This document shows positions 52,364 to 61,177 of a DNA stretch of 64,000 bases, one piece after another. The DNA lies in contig NZ_JAOSZE010000027.1 of assembly GCF_025630775.1 (NCBI RefSeq), forward strand, positions 1 to 64,000, written 5' to 3'. The DNA is from Actinoplanes sp. KI2. Its GTDB lineage: Bacteria > Actinomycetota > Actinomycetes > Mycobacteriales > Micromonosporaceae. The notes below the pieces were generated by a model, which was not told where the DNA came from, searched no databases, and worked only from the letters and a program-made list of their open reading frames with translations. Numbering within the stretch: position 1 is the first letter of the stretch; every line of letters begins with the position of its first letter. Position numbers and translations under genes: made by a program.

Positions 52364-52969
52364 GTGATCCGCGTACTGCTCGTCGAACCCATGAATCTGC
52401 TCCGCGGCGCCCTGACCGCGACGTTGTCTCTGGAAGAGGACTTCGAGGTGGTCGCCGACCTGGGCGCCCTCGACCCGGCGCCGGACATGGCCCGTGCGGT
52501 GTCGCCGGACGTGGCCGTGGTCAACGTCGCGCTGCTGACCGGCGACGGCCTGAACACGATCGCCCGGCTCACCGCCGAGCAGCCCGATTGCGCCGTCCTG
52601 GCGCTGGCCCGCCCGGACGAGTCGGCGCTGCTCAGCCGGGCGTTCGAGCTCGGCATCGGCGGCGTTGTCGGCACCCAGGCCGCCCCTTGTGAACTGGTCC
52701 GCGGCATCCGCCGGCTCGCCCGGGGCGAGCGGGTCATCGACGCGAGCCTGGCCGTGGCGATGGTCGCGGCGCCGCGCAGTCCACTGTCGCAGCGCGAGCT
52801 CAGCGTGTTGAGCGTGGCCGCGTCCGGCGTGCCCTCCACGGAGGTCGCCGCCGAGTTGCACCTGAGCACCGGCACCGTGCGCAACTACATCTCGGCGATC
52901 CTCCGCAAGACCGGCGCTCGTAATCGCCTGGAGGCGGTCCGCCTCGCCGAGGGCGCCGGCTGGCTCTGA
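52364..52969 (+). CDS. NarL/LuxR-type regulator with degenerate receiver, orphan 1
   Basis: The 201-aa protein has a receiver-like domain (1-125) and a LuxR helix-turn-helix (SPLSQRELSVLSVAASGVPSTEVAAELHLSTGTVRNYISAIL). The receiver lacks the usual acidic pair (VEPM in place of VDDH) and has Asn where the phosphorylated Asp is expected (DVAVVNVALL). It should not be controlled by phosphotransfer; no sensor kinase gene is adjacent. The ending GAGWL resembles RamR. It is related to the two regulators at 56216 and 56973. Confidence 0.88.
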   Translation: MIRVLLVEPMNLLRGALTATLSLEEDFEVVADLGALDPAPDMARAVSPDVAVVNVALLTGDGLNTIARLTAEQPDCAVLALARPDESALLSRAFELGIGGVVGTQAAPCELVRGIRRLARGERVIDASLAVAMVAAPRSPLSQRELSVLSVAASGVPSTEVAAELHLSTGTVRNYISAILRKTGARNRLEAVRLAEGAGWL

Positions 52970-53029
52970 CGGCCGGCTCCCGCGACGCCTACCTGGCCGG
53001 CGGGTCTCGTGACGCCGGCCCGACGAGGG

Positions 53030-53094
53030 CCGATCCATCACGGGCGACGCAGCCGCACCTGGCGGGGTGCGGCTGCGTCGCCGTGATGAATCGG
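53030..53094. terminator. Very long, near-perfect bidirectional terminator hairpin
   Basis: Arms of about 30 bp pair with one mismatch and one bulge. The core GGCGACGCAGCCGCACC (53043-53059) pairs with 53066-53082, and the outer CCGAT/CATCAC pairs with GTGATG/ATCGG. It separates the convergent LuxR-type gene and the secreted-protein gene. Confidence 0.85.
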
Positions 53095-53109
53095 CCGTCG
53101 CCGAACGTG

Positions 53110-53655
53110 TCAGAGCCCGCCGAGCAGAGCCAGGATGGCGTTGAGGAGCGCGGCCAGTCCACCCGCGGTGGGGGTGCCGTCGAGCAGGTGCGTGATCGCG
53201 CACAACAGGTTACCGAGCAGGTTGCCCGGCGCCTGCACCGCGGTGATCACCAGGTGCACCTGGTTCAGGTCGACCACCAGGCCGAGCAGGTCGAGGTGCA
53301 GCGGCCCGAGGACCAGGTTCAGCACCTGACACGTCGCTGCGGCGACCGCCACCGGCATGCTGACGGTCTGGGTGACGGTGCCGATGGCGGCGCCGGACGA
53401 GTCGCGGACCGTACCGGTCAGCACGCCGGTGGCCAGCAGGTTTCCGTTCCGCGACGAGAACGCCGTCGGGGTGAAGGTGCCGGCGAAGGAGCCGTTGTCG
53501 GCCGTGCCGGTGATCGGTGTGGCGAGCGCAGTCACGGGCGGCGCGGCCGCCGGGGCACTCGGCGCGGCACTGGCCACACCCGCACCCGCGAAGCTGAGTC
53601 CCATCGCCGCGAGCAATGCTACGACGATCATCGATAGCCGTTGCCGATGTGTCAT
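53110..53655 (-). CDS. Small secreted protein, unknown
   Basis: The 181-aa protein has a signal peptide (MTHRQRLSMIVVALLAAMGLSFAGAGVASA, cleavage about 31). The mature part contains a GTFTPTAFSSRNGNLLATGVLTGTV beta-rich stretch and a C-terminal hydrophobic segment with two Cys (about 110 and 159), which are probably paired. AGGAGG lies 4 nt before the ATG. Similar small secreted proteins are frequent in actinomycetes; I know no function. Confidence 0.7.
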   Translation of the reverse strand: MTHRQRLSMIVVALLAAMGLSFAGAGVASAAPSAPAAAPPVTALATPITGTADNGSFAGTFTPTAFSSRNGNLLATGVLTGTVRDSSGAAIGTVTQTVSMPVAVAAATCQVLNLVLGPLHLDLLGLVVDLNQVHLVITAVQAPGNLLGNLLCAITHLLDGTPTAGGLAALLNAILALLGGL

Positions 53656-53844
53656 TGTTCCTCCTGCCGATGATGTCCGTCTGGCTTCCGTTGTCATCGA
53701 CAAGCCTCGTTGCCGGCGCGAGCTCAACCCAGTGAGCGCTGTCATCGGCTGACGGTGAGTGGCGTCAGGGGGATCGCTGACAATAGTCATGTTCGGACCG
53801 AAACTTTGTCTCGCCGTCGGCCGGACCGGATAGATACTCGATTG

Positions 53845-54741
53845 GTGATACGGGAGAACTTCCGGGAGTACCTGGATCAACTGCTGCGCGAGGGCTACAG
53901 CGTGCGGCACGACGAACACCTGTCCGATCCTGACCTGATCGATCCCGGGGGCAATCCGGTGGAGACCTGGCGCGAGGACTACCCCTACGACGAGCGGCTC
54001 GACCGTGACCTCTACGAGCAGGAGAAATATCAACTGCAGATCGAGCTGCTGAAGTTCCAGAACTGGGCCCAGGACACCGGCACCAAGCACGTGATCCTGT
54101 TCGAGGGGCGCGACGCCGCCGGCAAGGGCGGCACCATCAAGCGGTTCATGGAGCATCTCAACCCGCGGGCCGCCCGGGTCGTCGCGCTGACCAAACCCAC
54201 CGAGACGGAGCTCGGCCAGTGGTATTTCCACCGGTACGTCGCGCAGCTGCCGACCGCCGGGGAGATCGTGCTGTTCGACCGATCCTGGTACAACCGGGCG
54301 GGCGTGGAGCGGGTGATGGGCTTCGTCACCGATCACGACTACGAGATCTTCCTCCGGCAGGCTCCGCTGTTCGAGCGCATGTTGATCGAAAGCGGCTTCA
54401 CCCTGACCAAGTTGTGGTTCTCCGTCGCACAGTCCGAGCAGCGCACCCGGTTCGCGATCCGGCAGATCGACCCGGTCCGCCGATGGAAACTCTCGGCGAT
54501 GGACATCGAGTCCCTCGACCGGTGGGACGACTACACCACCGCCAAGGAGGCGATGATCGAGCACACGGACACCGATCACGCGCCGTGGACCTCGATCAAG
54601 AGCAACGACAAGAAGCGTGCCCGGATCAACGCGATGCGATTCTTCCTGCACCAGCACGACTATGCGGACAAGGACCCGTCGGTGGTCTTCGCGCCGGATC
54701 CGTTGCTGGTCCAGCGCGGCCGCGACTCCATCAAGGACTGA
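53845..54741 (+). CDS. ppk2: Polyphosphate kinase 2 (PPK2)
   Basis: From GTG 53845 the protein is 298 aa, the usual size for class I PPK2. It has the Walker A GRDAAGKGGTIKR, the Walker B FDRSWYNRAGVERVMGF, and the lid module IRQIDPVRRWKLSAMDIESLDRWDDYTTAKE. It phosphorylates nucleotides with polyphosphate or the reverse. The start has no ribosome site, but a TAGATACT box 6 nt upstream suggests a leaderless transcript; the frame is open to 53710. Confidence 0.93.
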   Translation: MIRENFREYLDQLLREGYSVRHDEHLSDPDLIDPGGNPVETWREDYPYDERLDRDLYEQEKYQLQIELLKFQNWAQDTGTKHVILFEGRDAAGKGGTIKRFMEHLNPRAARVVALTKPTETELGQWYFHRYVAQLPTAGEIVLFDRSWYNRAGVERVMGFVTDHDYEIFLRQAPLFERMLIESGFTLTKLWFSVAQSEQRTRFAIRQIDPVRRWKLSAMDIESLDRWDDYTTAKEAMIEHTDTDHAPWTSIKSNDKKRARINAMRFFLHQHDYADKDPSVVFAPDPLLVQRGRDSIKD

Positions 54742-54837
54742 CCCGAGCGGGTGTGCCCGCGCACCGCGCCGACCTGCGATCATGCGGACCGGTTGTTACG
54801 GTCGGTTCGACCGATCGGCAGGCATCGGGAAGCGGGA

Positions 54838-55992
54838 ATGACGGAGACGGCTCGGCCGGCCACGCGGGACACCGGGGCAGCACCCACGGCGTCCGCCGGC
54901 TGGGCTGCCCGTACGCTGCTGCGGCTCGCGCTGGTGGCGGCCGCCGGAGTCGCGGGATACCTGCTCTTGGCCATGTTCTCGCCCGCCGCCCAGGCGTCGA
55001 CGGCCCAGGCCGGCGGACCGGCCGGCCCCGCTCGACCGTCGGACGCGCTCCCCGGCGTCCTGGCCGGCGCCGGTGTGCACGTCCCGTCCATCCGGGTCGG
55101 TGTGCACGCCCCGTCCATCCGGGTCGGTGTGCACGCCCCGTCCATCCGGGCTGGTGTGCACGCCCCGTCCATCCGGGCCCGGGTCGCCGACAGCGCGGCG
55201 GCCACGAACAACGCACACACAAGCAAGATGCGGCCCGTTGACGCCCATGACGAAAGGCCCGCAGCCCGCGTCGGAAAGACCGCTGCGCGCCAACTCCCTG
55301 CTGCCCGGCCGCCGGTCGGCATACTTCGGCGCCTCGTCGGCGCCGTCCCATCGCGGATCGACGCTCCGGCGGCGGTGGACGTCCCAGATGTGGTCGCCGT
55401 CGTCACCTCGCTGCCGGGCGACCTTGCACCCACCGTCGACGCCGTGACCCCCGTCGTGGCCGATCCGGCGCCGCCGCTGGGAATTCCCGGCGTCGGCAAG
55501 ATTCTTGCGGTCGGGGCCGCTCCGGAGCCGGCGGGGCCCGCGCCGGCCCCGCCGGCGCCTCTCCGTGCCGTGGCTGGCGTGCGGGATGCCGGACCCGCCG
55601 CGGCGAGCACCGCCGGTGCGGGACTGTCCGCGGCGGACCCTGTTCCGAGGTCCGGCCCGGCCCCGATGTCCGGCCTGGCTCCGATGTCCGGCCCGCCCCG
55701 GCTTGCGGGCGACACCGACCCGGCCCGGCCGGCCGGACACGGCGCGCAGGGCCGACGCGCCGCCGCCCGGGCCGGCGCCGGTCGGGATTCGCCCGGGCCG
55801 GTGGGGTCCTCCGGTGTCGGTGCGGCCGTGCCGGGCGGCGCGCTCGGCTCCCGCTCGCGCTCCGACGGGCCGCCGCCCGTCTCGCTCGCCCGGCAGAACC
55901 TGCTCCGGCCCGTCGGTGCCCGTCCCGTACCGCTGTCGGCCGACCGCATTCCTCCCGGCCGGTGGCCGGATGTCCGCCCACCGCCCGGCTAG
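54838..55992 (+). CDS. Pro-rich single-pass membrane/secreted protein, type B
   Basis: From ATG 54838 the protein is 384 aa. It has a hydrophobic segment (about 25-46, LALVAAAGVAGYLLLAMF) and then Pro/Ala-rich low-complexity sequence, with four tandem 9-residue units VHAPSIRVG at about 79-115. No fold or motif is recognised. Two degenerate LuxR-type regulators follow. It shares layout with the 51311-52282 protein, so the pair plus regulators may be paralogous sets. Confidence 0.5.
   Translation: MTETARPATRDTGAAPTASAGWAARTLLRLALVAAAGVAGYLLLAMFSPAAQASTAQAGGPAGPARPSDALPGVLAGAGVHVPSIRVGVHAPSIRVGVHAPSIRAGVHAPSIRARVADSAAATNNAHTSKMRPVDAHDERPAARVGKTAARQLPAARPPVGILRRLVGAVPSRIDAPAAVDVPDVVAVVTSLPGDLAPTVDAVTPVVADPAPPLGIPGVGKILAVGAAPEPAGPAPAPPAPLRAVAGVRDAGPAAASTAGAGLSAADPVPRSGPAPMSGLAPMSGPPRLAGDTDPARPAGHGAQGRRAAARAGAGRDSPGPVGSSGVGAAVPGGALGSRSRSDGPPPVSLARQNLLRPVGARPVPLSADRIPPGRWPDVRPPPG
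55072..55179 (+). repeat. Four 27-bp tandem repeats in the type-B Pro-rich gene
   Basis: Units start at 55072, 55099, 55126 and 55153 and encode GVHxPSIRV nonapeptides almost without change. The near-identity of the units implies recent expansion. Confidence 0.9.
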
Positions 55993-56215
55993 CGCCGTTG
56001 TCGACCCCGCGCGCCGGGCCGCCTCGGCCGCGGAGCAGCCGCTCCGGCGCGTCCTCGAGCCACAGCGCCGAGCCGTCCGCGCACCCCGCAGGGTCGATCC
56101 TCGCAGCACCTGTCATGTCCATCGGACGCCGTCGCGGCACGACCGCCGGCGGTGATCCCGGCATGCCCCGTCGGGTCACAGCGAACGCACCCGGACGGGA
56201 CGCGAGGGAGCAGCG

Positions 56216-56818
56216 GTGATTCGCACGATGATCGTGTCGAACCATGCCCTGATACGTGAAGCACTGTGTCTGATCTTGTCCTTGGACGGCTTGGAGGTGA
56301 GCGGCGCATCCGGCAGCGAGCAGGAGGTGCTGGTGGCCGCCCGGGCGGCCAACACCGAAGTCGCCGTGGTCGACCTGGATCCGCCTGGCCGGCACGGCCT
56401 GCGCACCGTTCGGCTGCTGGTCAAGGAACTGCCGGCGATCGCAACGGTGGCGCTGAGCGCGCAGCAGACGCCCGGCGTGCTCCGCGGGGCGCTGGCCGCG
56501 GGCGCACGTGGCTTCGCCAGCCGGGACGACGCACCGAACGAACTGGCCGAGACCGTGCGCCGGGTGGCCCGGGGTGACCTGGTGATCCACCCGGCGACGG
56601 CGATGGCCGCGCTGGCGGCCATCGAGAATCCCCTGTCGGCGCGGGAGCGTGAGGTGTTGCGCCTCGCCGGCCAAGGGCTGCCCTGCCGGGAGATCGCGGC
56701 CCGGCTGTTCCTGAGCAAGGGCACCGTCCGTAATTACCTTTCCGACGCGATACGCAAGATGGAGTGCACGAACCGGCTGCAGGCGGCCCGCCGTGCGGAA
56801 GAGGAGGGCTGGTTGTAG
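56216..56818 (+). CDS. NarL/LuxR-type regulator with degenerate receiver, orphan 2
   Basis: The 200-aa protein resembles the other two orphan regulators here. The receiver acidic pair is replaced (IVSNHALIR) while the phosphoacceptor-position Asp remains (VAVVDLDPPG). The LuxR helix-turn-helix is complete (NPLSAREREVLRLAGQGLPCREIAARLFLSKGTVRNYLSDAI), ending in EEGWL. A hairpin terminator follows immediately. It lies between the type-B Pro-rich gene and the third regulator. Confidence 0.88.
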   Translation: MIRTMIVSNHALIREALCLILSLDGLEVSGASGSEQEVLVAARAANTEVAVVDLDPPGRHGLRTVRLLVKELPAIATVALSAQQTPGVLRGALAAGARGFASRDDAPNELAETVRRVARGDLVIHPATAMAALAAIENPLSAREREVLRLAGQGLPCREIAARLFLSKGTVRNYLSDAIRKMECTNRLQAARRAEEEGWL

Positions 56819-56826
56819 GCCTGGCC

Positions 56827-56856
56827 GGCGGCCCGCGGCCTGGTCCGCGGGCCGCC
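56827..56856 (+). terminator. GC-rich terminator after orphan regulator 2
   Basis: GGCGGCCCGCGG (56827-56838) pairs perfectly with CCGCGGGCCGCC (56845-56856); CAGGCCTTTG just downstream supplies a short T run. It begins 9 bp after the stop codon. Confidence 0.8.
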
Positions 56857-56972
56857 GCAGGCCTTTGATCGACGAGCATTGCACCGATCGCTGTCATAGT
56901 GTGGCGTCCACATCGGATCACCCAGTGTTTAGACTTCGCAGCGCTGCGTATTCGCCAGATGGGGGTGACGGC

Positions 56973-57590
56973 GTGATTAGCGTGCTGCTGGCCATGCCGG
57001 GCGGTCTGTTACGTGGGGCACTCCGGTTCGTCCTGTCCGCAGAGCCGGACATCGACGTGATCGCCGAGTGTGACCAGGCGGAGCCCGCGTTCCGTGCGGT
57101 GCGCTCGACGCGGCCCGACATCACCGTCTTCGACCTCAGCCTGCTCGCCGGCGGCCAGGGGATCGACGCGCGCCGGGCCGCCCGGACAGCCCACGCCGAG
57201 ATGCCCGAAGTCCGGGCGCTGGTGCTGGTCGATCCGCGTCGGCCGGGCTTCGGCAGCCAGCTCGCCGGATTACCGCCGACGATCGGCTTTCTCGCTCATT
57301 CCGCGTCGCCCGAGCGGGTCGTCGACGCGGTGCGCCGGCTCGCCCGGGGCGAGACCGTCGTCGACGGTGACCTGCTGGTCGCCGCGCTCAACCCGAAGAT
57401 GCCGCTGTCCGGCAAGGAGCTACGGGTGTTGGAGGTCGCGGCGCAGGGCCTGCCGGTCAAGGACATCGCCCGCAAGTTGTCGATCTCGCCCGGCACCGTT
57501 CGCAACCATCTCTCCCGAGTCATCGCGAAGACCGGCGCCCGCAACCGCATCGAGGCCATCCACCTCGCCAAGGAGGCCGGCTGGATCTGA
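56973..57590 (+). CDS. NarL/LuxR-type regulator with degenerate receiver, orphan 3 (RamR-like position)
   Basis: From GTG 56973 (GGGGGTGA upstream) the protein is 205 aa. The acidic pair is lost (LLAMPGG) but the phosphorylation-position Asp remains (ITVFDLSLL). The helix-turn-helix is MPLSGKELRVLEVAAQGLPVKDIARKLSISPGTVRNHLSRVI, and it ends in EAGWI. It is convergent with the lanthipeptide operon; ramR of Streptomyces occupies an equivalent place, so it may regulate that operon (inference). Its last 171 bp overlap the ABC transporter frame on the other strand. Confidence 0.88.
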   Translation: MISVLLAMPGGLLRGALRFVLSAEPDIDVIAECDQAEPAFRAVRSTRPDITVFDLSLLAGGQGIDARRAARTAHAEMPEVRALVLVDPRRPGFGSQLAGLPPTIGFLAHSASPERVVDAVRRLARGETVVDGDLLVAALNPKMPLSGKELRVLEVAAQGLPVKDIARKLSISPGTVRNHLSRVIAKTGARNRIEAIHLAKEAGWI

Positions 57591-59267
57591 CGGGCCGCCG
57601 TCCCCGCCGGCCTCGGTCCAGCACCCGACGAGCTCCCGGTACGCCGCCGATCCGGCAAGCAGCTGCGCGTGGTCGCCCAGCGCCGGACCGGCCCCGTCGA
57701 ACAGCAGGATCCGCCGCGCTCGCCGGGCCGAGGTCATCCGGTGCGCGATGACGACCAGCGCGCCCGGCCGGCCGGCGAACGCGCGCTCGGCACGGGCCTC
57801 GGTCGCCGCGTCGAGGTGGCAGGTCGCTTCGTCCAGGATGGCCAGTCGCGCCGGCGCCAGGTACGCCCGGACCAGCGCGATCAGCTGCCGCTCCCCGGCC
57901 GACAGGGCCGCGGGGTCGAGCGGCGCGTGGTAGCCGCCGAGCCGGCCGACCAACGGCCGGGCGCCGAGCGCGTCGACCGCCGCCTCCACCCGGGCGGGCT
58001 CCGCGTCCGGCGCGAGATAGCGCAGGTTCTCGCCCACGGTGCCGGTGAAGACGTACGCCTCCTGCGGCAGCAGCACCGGCGCCTCGCCGATCCGCACGGC
58101 GCCGGACTGCGGGGTCAGCAGGCCCGCCATGAGCGCGGCGAGCGTCGACTTGCCGATCCCGCTGGCGCCGACGACGGCGAGGTGTTCACCCTCGTCCACG
58201 TCCAGGTCGAAGCGGTCCAGGACGGGTTCGGCGGCCGGACCGTACCGGAAGGTCACGCCGCGCATCCGCAGCACGCCGGGCGGCGCCGGCGGCTCGCGAC
58301 GCACCGCCGGTATCGCCGGGTCCGCGGTGGCGGCCAGCATGCGCGACAGCGTGACGCCGTACCGCAGGCCGCCGCCGGCCAGGCCCTGGACCAGCATGTT
58401 CAGGGCCGGCTGCAGGCCCTGCCGGGCGTACACGACGGCGCCCAGCACCGCGCCCGGACCGGCGCCGTGCCGGACCGCCCAGGACGCGCCGGCCAGCAAC
58501 GCGACGAGCGGCAGCCAGCCGCCGACCGCGAGGCTCACCCGCCGCAGCGCGCCCATCCGGGCCAGCGCCCGCTCGGCCCGCGCCTGCTCGTCGACCGGCT
58601 CGCCGACGGTGCGGACCGCCCAGTTGTGGGCGCGGGCGGCGGCGATGTCCCGGTGACCGCGCAGCATCGAGCCGGCGGTGCGGGCGAGCCGCTCGTCGGC
58701 GTACACGTAGCGGCGCTGGCGGGCCGCCATGGCCGGCAGCAGGCCGAGGAAGATCACGAGTCCGGCCGCGAGCGGCCCGGCGACGAGGGCGGCCAGCGCC
58801 GGGGCCAGCAGCGCGAGGCCGGCGAGCGCGGCCGCACCGCCGAAGACGAAGCCGCGCACGACCGTCAGCAGGCCGGCCAGGGTGTCCCGGACCACCTCGA
58901 CCTGGTGGGTCAGCCGGGCCACCGCGGCGCCGTCCGGGCGGCCACCGGGCGCCGTGGCCCGGCGCAGGTCGCCGGCGACCACCCGGGCGACGAGGGTGTC
59001 GCGGAACGGTTCCACCACGCCGGAGAGGCACCGGTACGCACCCCGGGAGCCGAGGGCGCCGACGACCGCGACCCCGGCGTAGCCGCCCAGCCACGCGAGC
59101 CCGACCGCCGGACGGCCGGCGAGGAAGCCGTGGTCGACCGCGCGAGCGGTGGCATATCCGGAGAACAGGGCGGGCAGCGCCTCGGCGAGCGACCAGCCGG
59201 CGAGCCGGGCGACGGCGCCGCGGTGCCGCCACAGCTCGACCCGGGTGAACCGGGTGGCGGCGCTCAC
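57420..59267 (-). CDS. ABC transporter (permease-ATPase), RamB-like
   Basis: The 615-aa protein combines six membrane helices (1-300) with an ATPase domain (340-560): Walker A GASGIGKST, signature LSAGERQL, Walker B LAILDEATCHLD. It is the second of two half-transporters downstream of the lanthipeptide precursor and should form a heterodimer with its partner to export the peptide. It starts by a 4-bp overlap with the first transporter gene. Its last 57 codons run antisense to orphan regulator 3; the ATPase domain ends before that, so the tail (DGGPSDPAGLLGE...) has no homology that I recognise. Confidence 0.88.
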   Translation of the reverse strand: MSAATRFTRVELWRHRGAVARLAGWSLAEALPALFSGYATARAVDHGFLAGRPAVGLAWLGGYAGVAVVGALGSRGAYRCLSGVVEPFRDTLVARVVAGDLRRATAPGGRPDGAAVARLTHQVEVVRDTLAGLLTVVRGFVFGGAAALAGLALLAPALAALVAGPLAAGLVIFLGLLPAMAARQRRYVYADERLARTAGSMLRGHRDIAAARAHNWAVRTVGEPVDEQARAERALARMGALRRVSLAVGGWLPLVALLAGASWAVRHGAGPGAVLGAVVYARQGLQPALNMLVQGLAGGGLRYGVTLSRMLAATADPAIPAVRREPPAPPGVLRMRGVTFRYGPAAEPVLDRFDLDVDEGEHLAVVGASGIGKSTLAALMAGLLTPQSGAVRIGEAPVLLPQEAYVFTGTVGENLRYLAPDAEPARVEAAVDALGARPLVGRLGGYHAPLDPAALSAGERQLIALVRAYLAPARLAILDEATCHLDAATEARAERAFAGRPGALVVIAHRMTSARRARRILLFDGAGPALGDHAQLLAGSAAYRELVGCWTEAGGDGGPSDPAGLLGEVDGLDAVAGAGLRDDSGEMVANGAGRDRQLAGDVLDRQALRRDLQHP

Positions 59268-61093
59268 CGCTCCACTCCGGAGGCGGCGGCGGAGGCGGTG
59301 GAGGCATCGGAGGTGGCGGGGGCGCCGGAGGCGGCGGAGGCGGCGGAGGCGGCGGAGGCATCGGAGGTGGCGGGGGCGCCGGAGGCGGCGGAGGCGGCGA
59401 AGGTAGCGCGGTAGTCGGGGTCGGCCCAGAGCGTCCGGTGCGGCGCGACCGCCCGCAGCCGGCCGCCGTCCAGCCAGGCGACGAGGTCGGCCCGGGCCGC
59501 GGTCGCCCGCCGGTGCGTCACCACCAGCCGGGTTCGGCCGGCGGTGTGCCGGGTCAGCGCGGCGGTGATCCGGGCCTCGGTCACGCTGTCCAGACTGGAC
59601 GCGGCATCGTCCAGGACGAGCAGGCGACCGCCGCCGTACAGGGCGCGGGCCAGGCCGAGCCGCTGCGCCTCGCCGCCGGACATCGGGGCGTCGGCCAGCG
59701 GTGTCCGGTAGCCGCCGGGCAGCCGGCCGATGTAGCCGTCGACCGCCGCCACCGCCGCGGCGGAGATCGCCGTGGCTTCCCCGCCGGGGCGGCCCACCGC
59801 GATGGCATCGCCCACGGTGGCGCCGACCAGCGTGGGCCGCTCGAAGCCGTAGCCGACGGCGTCGCCGAGGGCCTCGGCGGCACAGTCACCCAGCGGTACG
59901 CCGTCCAGCAGCACCCGTCCGACGTCGGGGTCCCGCAGCCGACCGGCGACCTCGGCGAGCGTCGACTTCCCGGAACCCGAGCGGCCGACCACGGCCAGTG
60001 TCGCGCCGCCGGGAACGCTCAGGTCCACGTCATCGAGCACGGTTCGGTCGCCCTCGCGCACGGTGACCCGCTCGAACCGCAGCTCTCCCGGGCCGGCCGG
60101 CAACGGCCGGGTGCCGTACCGGGCCGCCGTCTCGGCCAGCACCTCGGCCGCCCGCCCGGCCCCGGAGCGGGCTCGGACCAGGTGGTTCAGGGTGGCGAGC
60201 ACCGCGCCCAGCCCGGCGCCGAGGGCGGCGTACTGGGTGGCCGCGAGCAGTTCGCCGGGGGTCAGCCGGCCCTCGGCGAGCAGCACACCGCCGGCGGCGA
60301 TCACGGCGATCTGGGTCAGCGGCGCCACCAGGGCGGTACGACCCGCGGCGGTGGCCAGCGCCGCCCAGGTGCCGGTGCCGTGCGCGCTGAGCTGGGGGCG
60401 CAGGCGCAGGACCCGGCGGATCTCCCGGTCGACCGTCCCGGCCGCCGCGATGGTCCGGCTGCCGTCCAGGGCCTCCACCAGGTGCCCGGCGATCGCGCCC
60501 TGCACACGCTGGTAGCCGCGGGCCGCGGCGGAGGCGTCCACCGCGAAGCCGCGCAGCAGCAGGCCGAGCAGCAGCAGGCCGAGCACGAAGGCGGCGCCCA
60601 GCCAGGGGTCGAGCAGGGTCAGGGCGACGAGGCTGCCGACCGCCGGCACCGCCGAGAACGCGCCGCCGACGACCGCGGCCACGGCCGATCCGGCATCCGC
60701 CGACTGACTGGCCAGCCGGGCGACGAGGTCGCCGACCGGGTAGCGGGCGGCGGTGCGGTGCGGCATCGCGAAGACCCGGCGCAGCAGCCGGTGCCGCAAT
60801 CGGGCGGTGGCGCGGGCGGTGCCGGTGCCGCCCGCCAGTTCGCCGAGGATCTCGGTCGAGGCCGCGACGGCGATCAGGGTCACGGCGGCGGCCGGCCAGC
60901 CCGCGGCCGAGCCACCGAGGCCCGGCGCCGCGCCCGGGTCCGCCGTGCCGAGCAAGGCGTCGACGGCCCGGCCGAGCGTCACCGGAAGCAGCAGTTCGGC
61001 GGCCGCGCCGGCCAGGCAGGCGGCGCCGAGCAGCGCGGCGTGGCCGCCGGCGTCGCGGACGGCCCGGATCAGCACCCGGCTGGACGGCTGCAC
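59264..61093 (-). CDS. ABC transporter (permease-ATPase), RamA-like
   Basis: The 609-aa half-transporter has membrane helices to about residue 300 and an ATPase domain with Walker A GRSGSGKST, signature MSGGEAQR and Walker B LLVLDDAASSLD. Its last 40 residues are an Ala/Ser repeat tail encoded by a GGCGGA-type repeat (59279-59400) and are probably dispensable. GTG 61093 has GGAAGGAG upstream. It is separated from the precursor gene by an 84-bp gap with a hairpin and is coupled to the next transporter. Confidence 0.88.
   Translation of the reverse strand: MQPSSRVLIRAVRDAGGHAALLGAACLAGAAAELLLPVTLGRAVDALLGTADPGAAPGLGGSAAGWPAAAVTLIAVAASTEILGELAGGTGTARATARLRHRLLRRVFAMPHRTAARYPVGDLVARLASQSADAGSAVAAVVGGAFSAVPAVGSLVALTLLDPWLGAAFVLGLLLLGLLLRGFAVDASAAARGYQRVQGAIAGHLVEALDGSRTIAAAGTVDREIRRVLRLRPQLSAHGTGTWAALATAAGRTALVAPLTQIAVIAAGGVLLAEGRLTPGELLAATQYAALGAGLGAVLATLNHLVRARSGAGRAAEVLAETAARYGTRPLPAGPGELRFERVTVREGDRTVLDDVDLSVPGGATLAVVGRSGSGKSTLAEVAGRLRDPDVGRVLLDGVPLGDCAAEALGDAVGYGFERPTLVGATVGDAIAVGRPGGEATAISAAAVAAVDGYIGRLPGGYRTPLADAPMSGGEAQRLGLARALYGGGRLLVLDDAASSLDSVTEARITAALTRHTAGRTRLVVTHRRATAARADLVAWLDGGRLRAVAPHRTLWADPDYRATFAASAASGAPATSDASAASAASAASGAPATSDASTASAAASGVER
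59279..59400 (-). repeat. GGCGGA-type tandem repeat coding the RamA-like C-terminal tail
   Basis: Two imperfect copies of an approximately 57-bp unit, themselves built of GGAGGC/GGCGGA hexamers, encode SAASGAPATSDASAASA. The repeat lies at the very end of the gene. Confidence 0.8.
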
Positions 61094-61118
61094 AGCGACT
61101 CCTTCCCGAGCGGGGTCT

Positions 61119-61159
61119 GCCCCGCCCCCGGGCGGCTCGTGGCCGTCCGGGAGCGGGGC
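61119..61159 (-). terminator. Hairpin between precursor and exporter genes
   Basis: GCCCCGCCCCCGG (61119-61131) pairs with CCGGGAGCGGGGC (61147-61159) with a single A-C mismatch on this strand (a G-U pair on the transcript of the minus strand), leaving a 15-nt loop. It could partly stop transcription or stabilise the precursor mRNA so that more precursor than exporter is made. Confidence 0.7.
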
Positions 61160-61177
61160 ATGTGGCGTACCGTTCGG

